Assembly (NCBI GenBank): GCA_903813345.2
Contig: CAIIXF020000011.1
Coordinates: 35,686,166-35,750,165, forward strand
DNA length: 64,000 nt
Direction: 5' to 3'
DNA from: Owenia fusiformis
Taxonomy: Eukaryota > Annelida > Polychaeta > Sabellida > Oweniidae
The position numbers were made by a program, and so were the translations under genes. The notes under the pieces are model-generated. The model had not been told where the DNA came from and did not search any database. It saw only the letters and a program-made list of their open reading frames with translations. Of the stretch, positions 44,901 to 56,900 are shown in pieces (within the stretch, counting starts at the first letter, position 1; every line of letters begins with the position of its first letter).

Positions 44901-47900
44901 AACAAAAAACGAAAGCCGAAAATAACGAATGCATTACGTTCGGATTTTTCACGCGGATACCGTATATGTTACGCACTTCCATTCAAATATTTCGTACCTA
45001 CCCTCCCCCCTCTCACCCCGTTAAATTATGCGCGAAAATTATGTGTCCAAAATTTGGTTATCGCAATAAAATTTGAACCAAGGTGCTCAAATTGTGGGCC
45101 AAGGTGTTCAGATTTGAACTAAGGTGTCCACAATTTGAAGAAAGGTGTTTAACATTTGTAAGTCACTCATGTTAGGTGTTCCCAAGTTGACAGGCCTGAG
45201 GCAGACAAATATATAACCATTAGACAGAAGAAGAATTGGGAAAAAATTGCAGGTGATTCAAAACTTAGTGTTTAGATAAAATTAAAGTTCAGATCAGTAT
45301 CCTGGAAACAGCTCTAACTGAATGTGACCGAAAATATGGATTCTATCATCTAAGGTAGGATGGTTATTGAGTTGGAAAAAGAAGACGATGAGGGCAGATA
45401 CTTCAAGGAAACTCTTCTAAAATACCTTAAAAAGGTTTTATGAGGAATTGAGGATTACAAAATGCTACACCCCTATTTGAAGCGCGATTGAGGTCGTATC
45501 TGAAAATAATTGCTGCTGTTAACATGGCCTAGGGAGACACACCGACTATTAATTTGGTGTAAAACTGAACTTTGATTTTGGCTAAACACTAAATTTTGAA
45601 ATGCCTGTAACTTTTTCCCATTTGTGAGTTGAACCATGATACAGTGTAACTTTGGATAAGCTTTAAAAATGATATTTGACACATACTATCTAGGCATTTA
45701 TGTCTGCCTAGGAGGGGGGGGGGGGGTCGCATACTTTCGGAGCACCCTGTATCCTATATTCCACGTTATTTACTGCAAACATTGATTTTGAAACAATTCG
45801 TTTTAAAATAATTTAAGAATTTTATGTTTTATTTATATCGATCCAGATTCCTTTCAAATACCCGGCATCCAATTGCAATCCAGCCAATCGCCTTCCGAGA
45901 AACAAAATAATCTTTTTAACTGAATTTAATCTGAATTGCGAATTTTTCTTTGTGTATTGATATGTCTAAAAAGGTCTAAAAGTACATTACGATGGAGCCA
46001 GTCATATAATTAAATTGTAGTATATGTCTCTGAAACGACAAATCAATGGCGGTAACTCCTTTCATGGACATCTATGCTGTTAATCAATTGACATGTTTAC
46101 GACCAATTAAATGTGCTTGATTAGATGAAAACAATGACTCTCAATGCTCTTTTCACAGTGGTGCAGCTATTAAGTCACATTTATCAAGAAAAAATCTTTA
46201 ACTTAATGTGTTTTCGCAAATACACTGATGGTCAGGTTAAGTCTTAACTAGCTAAGAACTGACTGAGGCTACGTCTTTGAACTGCCCGCGGGCGAGTGCA
46301 TTGCATAATAATATAATAAGTAAGTATTCCCCCTATCACGAAAAAAGCGATGAACCCATGCGTTGAAAATTACATGCTCTGATCACACGTTTTCAACAAA
46401 AGCAGTTCATCTAAGCGCACTTAAACGGCTAATAGAGGAGTTTCTAAATAGCTTTGAAATCTCGCTAATTCTCGTTTTTACATGAGATTTTAAGAGATTT
46501 GCACTTTTACTTTTCTTTATTTTTGATAGCATATTTGGATTCAGTGACAAATTTTCTCCAATTATAGCTTTGATTGACACAGTTATGTCATTAATTCATT
46601 TTCCATGACATTTAAAAAAACTTGGGCCAAATCTCCATTGGTGCAATGCTGAAATTCATTAAAACCTTGATTTATTCGTATGACAACCAATATTTTCATG
46701 TTTAATCACAAAATGTACATTGACAGGGCCATCCAATAGTATTCCATTCGAGTTTCAGACAGATTCAACCAACACTTTTTGATAAATCATGAAATTAAGT
46801 GACTATTGCAAGTTTCTAACATTGAAGTGAGTCGAGGTCTGGCCCTAGAAAATCAAAGACAAGCAAGGGTGACATCTTTTATGTAAGCATTTTTCAGCTA
46901 TTTAGAAACTATACAATTACGCTGTGGCAACCTTGTCGGCTGCTTCGCGTGTGTCAACCGCGCCGGTTTGTTGCTAGTGCACCACCAGAGTTCGGTTGCA
47001 ATAAACCGTGATGTCATTTCATCATCAAACTATAATAAAAGATATGTGAAAATGTGCGAAAATGAATACTACTAGGTGGCGCCACTTTAAACGCCCATAC
47101 TAGATTTATGCTTATCACACATTTTTACTCCACCAAAGATACATCTTCGTTGTTCGAGGGAGAATGTGCTACTTCCACATTGGACGAGCTCTGATTGATG
47201 TGTTTACATTAATTCAGTTTTGGATAAAAAGCGACATAATTCATATACAGGGTGGTCCAAAAAGACTATCCATTGTTAATAAAGTAGTATTTTCAATTCA
47301 ATATTGTTCCTTATCCATTGAAGTTGGGAAATAAAACTTTGGAGTTCTAACTATGATTTACCCGAAAAACAGAAGCCTGGATTGATTTTCTCAGAAATGT
47401 TAGTGATCATAAAATGGATACCTCTTTTGGCCTGCATATTCTCCAGACCTATCCCCCATGTCTTATTTTCTTTGGAAATACCTAAAAGACAGGGTCTGCG
47501 CTAACAATCCTTAAACTACTGATGCATTCAAGAATAACATTTGACAGAATATCAGAAAAATTCCCCATGACATGCTGGACAGGGTCATTACAAACTTCAA
47601 AGAGTGAGTAGCCAGAGTTTCAGCGCCAATGAGCTTGGATCATGCACATTACAAACTATTAAGCTGTGTTCGCAAAATGGTAGTATACAAGGAAAAAACA
47701 TAAAACTTACATTATCCGTCTATTGACGGATTGACGCAAAAGTTTAAATTGCAAAGCTTGCTTCCAACATTTGACACGTGTTGACACTTTAAAGGGAGAC
47801 AAAACGCAGCTATAGATAACACTTAAACTATACGCTATCACTTATACTCGATGGCCGTAACACTTCGCTGAAATTGAACGATATGTTTAACACATGAAAG

Positions 47901-50900
47901 ATGCAATTTGATAGGTGTTCCATTAAGTTAATGGTAATGGGACTTTGAAGTGTTCCTTTGTGGAGATGTTCCACTTAAAGAGGTGTTCCTCTTAACTCTT
48001 ACGGTAGATCACTTGCATTGACCTTTTTATGGTGAGTAGTGGGACGATGTGGGATCCTTTTGCGTCGGTTAAAAAATGTGTGAATCTTCATCTTTACTTT
48101 TGAGATGAACTCTGATTAACAAACCTGTGTCAGGTAGATCAACTTCATTCCACGTCCACATCCACGATGAAGATGTGTAGTGTCTTATTCTGATCAATCA
48201 GTGTCCCTCTTCATGTTTACCTCTGAAAGGAACTCTGATTTATCATAAGATAAATAATGTTCCTGGTCAGTCCATTCTTCAAGAAAATCGATGCATATGG
48301 AGAAATATATCATTGCCTTTGAGGATACCTTTTTATTCTCCCCTTGAAAACAAAATATTTTTCATTGTTCAATGTTTTCATTACCCTACTATCACACCAA
48401 ACTAGTTCTCACTACGTTCTCGAAAACGGGCTTAAACTGTGCACGAACGGATTTGACGTACTAAGAACCCACTAAGAACCGCTTGGGATCTGTTTACAAA
48501 CTACATGAAACTACCAGAACGAGTAGGTCCTCCAGAACTTAGAGCATGCTCAAAATTTTCTGGTGATCGTCAAAACGTTGCCGAATCGGTTTTAAACTGT
48601 GTGCGAACTGAATGAACGTAGCTACAACGTTCTACGGTCTGTTTACGAACTTCATGGACTTTCCCGGACGGGGAATGTGATTTAGAATTTTGAATCGATT
48701 CAAAATTCGATTGCGACCATACCGTTCTGTAATCAGGTCATGATGCACTTCTAGACTAAGGGACGCGTTATACGACGTTGCACACCGACGTGGTGCGACC
48801 TGAACGCACTGCGAATTAGACGGACGTATTGAAGACTGTTTATGAACGAGGTAGCTAATTATTTTAGACATATTTCCCGACCACAGCCAGATTGAGCCCG
48901 TTTTACGACGTTTTCGTAGGACTGGCAAGAACGGGTAAGAACTAGTTTGGTGTGATAGGGGGGTTACTTACACATTTTTTTCTTAGTGACTCTTGTTTTT
49001 ATATACCCTGCGTGCAGAGTCTAGTAGTTATAGACGAAGCTCTCTTGAAGTCGAACGAATGCAAAGGGTAATTTTTATATTGAACAGTTATGACTAATAT
49101 CTAAGTGTATTACATACCTAGCGAAGCATTTGTATGGAAGTCAATGGGAAAGTTAGCGAGCTATATCCACCGATATTGCCCGATTACCCCGATATAGCCC
49201 GCTTACCTCGTTTTGATATTAGATTTCTTTAATAACCATGATAATATCATGACGTCACGTCATTGATACAAAGTAACCATGGGAACAAAGGCATGTAATA
49301 CATCAGTTATGTCACTATGACGTGAAATATGCCTTCGTTCTTGCCCAAATATAGAGCCTCCCAAGGTCGGCCTATATTGGGAGAACTCAGGCATATTTCA
49401 CGTCATAGTGACATAACCTCTAAATATTCCCATTTCCTATTGTTCACCCATTTAATTTTTCATGTTCAAATTATTATACCAAAGACTATATATTTGGATT
49501 ATTCGGGAAGAATTTCTGTTCAAGGCAACACTAATAAGTCTTTGTCTACTTCTGTAACTATACCACTTCAGATCATAACTTCCCATGATACTTATTTCCA
49601 ATTTATCATTGTTTTAAATTTAATTAGTCCTTCAATTTCCAGCCGTCGCTCAGTCTTTTATTCAAAGAAATAGCTTTGGATCTTCACCACTATTGGTAGT
49701 TCCTAGCTTCAAATAAATATTTTACACCCAACGTCCCCCTTAATTGCCAACCAGGGATATTACTTACAATTACATGTACGGTCATTAGGCTCTTTGTAAT
49801 TGGTAGCTTGACATTCCTATTTATATAATACGTTATTAGACTTGGAATTTGTGAGCTGTAACTGTAAAATACCTCAAGTTCCAGAGCCCAGCGATAAAGA
49901 GGATCTGTTCAGGAAAATAAATATATAGTTTGGATACTGATGATAAGATCTAAAAGAATCCCCTAATACCTGTCATGCCATTCTAGGAGAGTTTCATCAT
50001 GGAATGAATTATTGAAGCATTTAATTAGGTAGTTGAATTTTAAGTGACAGTTTATAATTGGGAAAGACTAGAGCAAACAAATGATCGGTACATCACCAAT
50101 TCAAAGAGTTTGGGTTGTTGAACTTCGATTGTCCTTGTCTGATTGGCTTCTCTAATTCAACCAGTGTACCCTCTGTAAAGAAAAAATGTGCAAGGTCCTT
50201 TATCAATCATTATTTTTTCAATATTTTAGATAATTTTCTAAACGCTCTGAGGCATATGGTGTAAATATTGTGAATAATTGGTGAAAATCGTAAGACGTTA
50301 GGTGAAAATGTTAAAAGTTACCAATGGTTAAAAACGTTGTCTCACAAACTCACTTATGTGACTTTTTCATTTAAATTATGTAATAAATTACAATTTGCTT
50401 TTATACACTGTTATACATTTTCATCTATGCCTAGGATATCATTTTCTATATTAAATTCTTCATGATCATACCATTGGAAAGCCCATCTCAAATTGTTCAT
50501 GACTGATAGGTTTAAAATAAACATGAACACGTTGACAGAATGTTATGGAGGTGTCAAACCCCATCTAAACTATGATTTTTAGACGGTTTTATCCCTTAAA
50601 TAATAGTGTAATTAAGAATGGGGTGTAAGTATTTTGCTCAAAAAACACATTTATATTCACTGTCTGACATAAATTTTGGTTTGCATAAGCCAATTATAGG
50701 ATGTATAAGATATTTATTAGTGATTAAGAAATACTAAGGGTTATAATTATCTTACAAATTCAAGTTTATTGTTGTTGTTAAGAGATCTCTGAATGGGAAG
50801 GATATTTCCTCAAATTCCATCACAAGATGGTTCTATAAATCAGACTTTCATTCTATTAACTGATATTTTTCACAACGTTTTATTAGAGTTTTACTATTTA

Positions 50901-53900
50901 AAATGGTGTTTTCTTCTAAACTAACAATTTCATTTCATTTCTCATAAGATTCCCTCATTGAGCACATTGCTGGGCATAGGATTTCACATATTTATGACGT
51001 CAATTTATAGTAAAAAGTCACACTCACGATGTTGTGACTTGTCCTATTCAATCCTTTCTAACTTTTTACTATATCTACGAAATTCTTTGAAGTTATCTCC
51101 ATTTAGTCAAAGTATACATACATTATACCTCCTAATGTTTGGAGTGATAATAATGAAAAATGAAAAAGATATGATTGCTAAAGGACCCTTTCACCTTTTT
51201 TCTTTACAGAGGGTACATGTCTTTAAAGTCAATCAAACTATTGGAGAGGTCTTCTGATGTAATATGATTCCCTCCAGCCTATAGAACTCCACAATGTTCT
51301 AAGCTATCATTCCCTGATGGATAAAGATGATAGAATTATACAATGTGCATTATTATAAACTCATTTATAATAAAAGAGGCGGATGAATGTCAAAACTAAA
51401 TGATATAAAGGAAGATGGTAATATGGTCTGATGTAATTTGCGAATGTGATAATCAAAAGTGTCAGTCATTTCAAGAATTCAGAAAACATCAAAACAACTT
51501 ACCATGTTAACTGGTAGACTGGTGTCTTACGAGTTGGCTTTCTTCAACGTTTGTCATCTTGGTTCGTCTGGAATGGTTTCCCATGAATCTCGGACAAATC
51601 ACTCTATTTCAATCAATTTCTATATTTTTAAAATAAATATTTTCTAGATATTTGCTCTCAAGGTTTATCAGACATCTAATAAACCTTTCTGTCAATTTGC
51701 TAATATAAATGCTCATATCTACCAAAAGGTAAAGGACGATATTTTTTCATTGTTATTACGCGATGGCTTTCATTCCATGACAAAGCTCTTGTTAAGTGAA
51801 TATGATTTTTTGTTTGATTTCAGATTTAATGGATCCAGACACGATCAGCAAGCTAGAGATTTTGGAAAAAAGAGTAAGCCAACTTCGAGCATTAGAACAA
51901 TTTAGATCTTCAAAAAGGTGAGATTTTTTGTCATTATTTCTTCAATAATACCAAGCTTAAATTGCATCAAGATATCTTTATAACAGGCCTACTTCGTCAT
52001 TTTACCTTTAATACGTTGATTCCAGACCTGGGAAGTGACACTCGCTCATCTGTCGGTCTCAGTTTAACAAATAAATTGATTAAAAATGGACGCCCGAAAA
52101 CACCCTTGGTATACGCAGCTAACGAAAATTGACCGGTACGGGTCAAAAGCTGGACCGGTACGGGTTAACGGTTTTATTTGAATTGAAAATAGCCATAACT
52201 TGCTCAATATTGACTTCCTCGTTTCTAATTTGAAATATATGATGCCTCCCGATGCTTTTAAGTACCCAAATTTTTTACAGATTTTTAAACGGACCAAAAC
52301 TCTCTAAATGCGCATTTATGCTCTTTTCTCTCGAGAACGACTGTCTCATTTTCACGATAACTTTTATTTAGTACTTCTAACATATAAGATCTATTTTTCC
52401 CCATCAAGGTATGATGTAAATGACATGCTATTTACATCTTGTGAGTTTCAATGACGCGCGTTTGATTTTATAAAAAATGCCAAACTTTGTGACAAAGAAT
52501 TTCATCAGCTATTGCCCCGAACCGGTCCGTCTTCTCGCAGGATGAAATTCTTTGTCACAAAGTTTGGCATTTTTTATAAAATCAAACGTGCGTCATTGAA
52601 ACTCACAAGATGTAAATAGCATGTCATTTACATCATACCTTGCTATGGCGGATCCGGGGGGGGGGGGGGGCATGGGGCCCGGGCCCCCCCCCCCCCCTAA
52701 GGTTGGCCCAGAAAAAAAAAGTTGGTCATTATTGGGCCTTCTAAGGCCTTATTTTTTAAATTTAGGCCAAATTTTGAAGAAAATGGGCCTCAAATTTTCA
52801 AAATTTGGGCCCACTTTTCGGTTTTAGTTTTTTTTTTTCGCTGACCTCAAATTTGGGCCCCCCCCCCTTGTTGGTTCCTGGATCCGCCACTGCCTTGATG
52901 GGGAAAAATAGATCTTATATGTCAGAAGTACTAAATAAAAGTTATCGTGAAAATGAGACAGTCGTTCTCGAGAGAAAAGAGCATAAATGCGCATTTAGAG
53001 AGTTTTGGTCCGTTTAAAAATCTGTAAAAAATTGGGGTACTTAAAAGCATCGGGAGGCATCCTATATTTCAAATTAGACACGAGGAAGTCAATATTGAGC
53101 AAGTCATGGCTGTTTTAAACTCAAATAAAACCGTTAAACCGTACCGGTCCAGCTTTTGACCCGTACCGGTCAATTTTCGTTAGCTGCGTATACCAAGGGT
53201 GTTTTCGGGCGTCCATTTTTAATCAATTTATTTGTTAAACTGAGACCGACAGATGAGCGAGTGTCACTTCCCAGGTCTGGAATCAACGTATTAAAGGTAA
53301 AATGACGAAGTAGGCCTGTTATAAAGATATCTTGATGCAATTTATTAATGTTAGTAATGCCAAACTAACGAGGGTGTTATTTCATATTATGATTTCATCA
53401 ATTAACCTAAGGATGGTCTGAAACAGAAATGGCTAACTCTAATACTTTCATAATGAATTTATCCAGTCTATTGTTAATTAGTTTATAACTGCGCTTCTCG
53501 GACCTGAAATGAAAGCTATACCCAAATGTTTTAAAAGTATATACCTTCTGTACACGACTTCCTAGTATAGTATATACTTTAAAGTTTAAGGTTGTGATAC
53601 TATTTGATTAAATGTTAATTTAATCAAATAGTAAACCTTCCAAACCTTCCTTTAATTCAAAATGGCCGCTCTTGAAGCGGCTTTTTTTAGCATTAGGAGG
53701 AGGAAATGGTGGAGGAAATGGCAGATTTCACACCTAAATTATGGTCGATTTATGGCAGTCCTTTTCTCCTATAGACCGAATTCTTGGTAAAAATTAAATG
53801 ATTCAAATGTTATAATTTTTGTTATGACGATTAGCTAAGTATTATCCATATTCATAGAGCCTTAAAGAATAACAACATTGAAAAACAGGTTCTATAATTT

Positions 53901-56900
53901 GTGGTCTCAATCTAACACCTTACGGATCTTTCTTACCAGAAATAAGATCTCGTAATATTAGTGCACCCAAATGCAAATACAGGTTTTCCCCCTGGTGTCC
54001 ATTAACCGTTCTTATTCAGACACCCGCCTGTAGATTCATTCATACCATTAAAGAATCGCAAAAGTAATTCCTAAATCTTCATCAAAAGTCGTTTTGAAAT
54101 GTATGCTTTATTAAAAAGAAATCGCCAAGATATATGAAGGTTTTTGGCCCACCCTGTAAATGTAAGAATTATATGTGGAATTTATAAACAACAACGCAAT
54201 TGTTGTACTTGGCAATACTAAATATATTTCGCTATAAGTTATTTCGTGCAAAAATACACTTGAGTTCACTGACACTAAAAGCTCAGCAAAATATGAAATG
54301 AAAACAAACATGGATATCAAATCAAATTTACTTTTCTAAAGCAATTGATTTTGATGCCACCAGTATATATTTGTTAATTCCATCTTATTTTCATGTTTAG
54401 GGTATTTTCTTAAGTTCGCCTTTTCTATCGTTTTTGTTCTTTCCCCTTTGGCTTTTTGCTCGCTGATCATTTGCAATTGATAGGACCTCGGGTAACTGTT
54501 CTGTAGTGAAAGGTCTCAGATAACATGGTTTCACTTTCGATGTCATTTATTGAATAAAAGACAACCTCAGTTAACTGGCAGCATTTTATATTGACATGTT
54601 TCTGTACTTAATGGCGCTATTCAACTAGAAGAAAAACACTTTTTAGGTTTTAATTGTGTCTTTGAATGTCTCAATGAAGAACGTTTATTTTCCTGACATC
54701 CAATAGATCTACACTGAGCCAGAGTGTATTACATTACGTAGGCATGTGTAGGCCAAGAGAGGGAATGTCCCAGAGTGCATTACATTACGTAGGCATGTGT
54801 AGGCCAAGAGAGGGAATGTCCCAGAATTCATTGTTGAACTTAAATCCATGTAAAGATGAACATCATTGGAGATCATGACGTTCTATTTAACATTCATTTC
54901 TAGTTGAAGAACAGCAGGATGTGATGAGTATTAGAATGAAAGATAAACATCCGATGGGTAATCTTTCCACGGGGATTAGAATGTATGAATTCTGAGATGC
55001 TTCCTCCTCTTTGTAGGCAAGGAGAACATTCACACTGGTAAATATTAATGCCAATACAACTCCCGTTCCGATGTCGAACTCACATCCTTCCGCCTACAAC
55101 GCATGACTTGAGAAAAATATAGAAAGAAGGATATGAAACGGTCTATTATAATTATATTTATATCATGCAAATATAATTCTCCGAGATGTATTAGAAACAT
55201 ATGGGGAGATATTAATTGGACCTCCGATTAGCCAAATCTACGACTGGGTGTTATTGAACTGTACTCTTTTCCTTCGTTATCTCTGCTTGGGTCGTACCAT
55301 CGGTCGAACCAAGGGCTTATTTAATACCCGGGGCTTGGTTGTGTACTAAACGAAACGAGAAACGGCACGACATTCGAACCACTTGTTAAGTATTGTGGCG
55401 ACACTCACACCCACTAAAAAGTTTGGAAACCTTTAATCCTGACTATGATATCGTAAGTCTGTTATGTCTGGAATTAAATGTTTCCCTAAATTGAATTGAC
55501 CGATTCAAAATGTGAGACTTCCATACTACATTACAGTGGTGCTTATAAACGATAGAATTTCTATGTGAACTTATTTACTGATTTAACATATAATGATGTA
55601 ATAATATGATAATATAAATGCATGTAGTTCATATACGTGTATATGGTATATGCATTAATATTGTGTCACTATTAATAAGAGCGAAATAAATATACAATAC
55701 AGTACGATAGTTTTTTTAAAAACACCAGACATAATCAGGTTTTAACACGTGAAGCATAGGGGAACGACTAGTGTTGCGAAACTTTTTGGGTGTAAATCTG
55801 AGGCGATACCCAATAGCATCAGCGATGCAGTATGATCGATCAGAATCGTTATGAGGAATGAAATTAGTAATTGAATCAGGTTACCATGACATTATGAACA
55901 GAATCAACAACAGCACAAACATGAAGATCGAATATAATCATTCAAGTGAAACCAATATTCAAGTCAATTTTGATTTTATCTCAATACAACAAATTGCCTT
56001 AGTTTGTCTTCCACAAGGTGTCTTTGTAAATAAAAGAGCCAAACATGGGAAACCGAAGACACTTCAAAAGGTACAACCAGTCATATTTAAAAACAGAATC
56101 CCAAACTAAGAAGAAACAATGCACAATGACGTACAACAATTAACATCTAACACCCACTAGTTTATAAGAGTACATTATAAAAAGTTAATTATGTTAATAT
56201 GATCACTGTTCCAAAACTAGTTACTTTGACGTAACGTCAATGTACCAAAATGGATGAACTTCCTGGATACGAGTTTTTTGTTTTCTTGATTTAAACTTAC
56301 GTATAAGTCTTGTTGGAGATTATTTAGCACAAAGTTAGACAATATAGTCTAGCTTTTTGAAATGCTCTCGGTTTGGAATTTGATTTTTAAATAAGCTGTA
56401 ATTCATGCATTTAGACCATCACTTTTGTTACATTGACGTAAGTCGTACATACATTGGTAATATAACGGACTTTTTTATTCTGATGAATGGTATTTAAACA
56501 ACATATTTCGAATATTGTTTTTGACATCTTCAGAATCATGAAAATCTTAATTGAGAGCGAAGTCCCAATTGTTGAAATTTGCTACTTCTGAAGTTACCGT
56601 TTTCTAGTTAATTAGAACTCAAAGCTTGTCTCAAGTGCATCACTGGTTCATTAATTTTATATGACCAGAACAAATCTGCTCACATCTCAAGTGTCATTAT
56701 TAGCAATTTGATAACTACAATTTAATAATTATTTGGTGATTTTATATTCTCATTTTTCATTCCTGCGTAATTTAGAACTGATTAGTTCACCTTTACTTTC
56801 CAAAATAGTCATCAAATGTAGTCTACTATATTAAAATTGTAAATGCAATATTATTATTTCTAATCCTTATATATAGTCTGCGTAGATTACCTCTGTATCT

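Noticed and set aside
52621-53017. Gly/Pro-rich open frames
   Set aside because: Produced by G and C runs in a MITE; no coding evidence.
55858-56109. 83-codon open frame in intron 2
   Set aside because: No motif, signal peptide or cysteine pattern; not supported as a gene.
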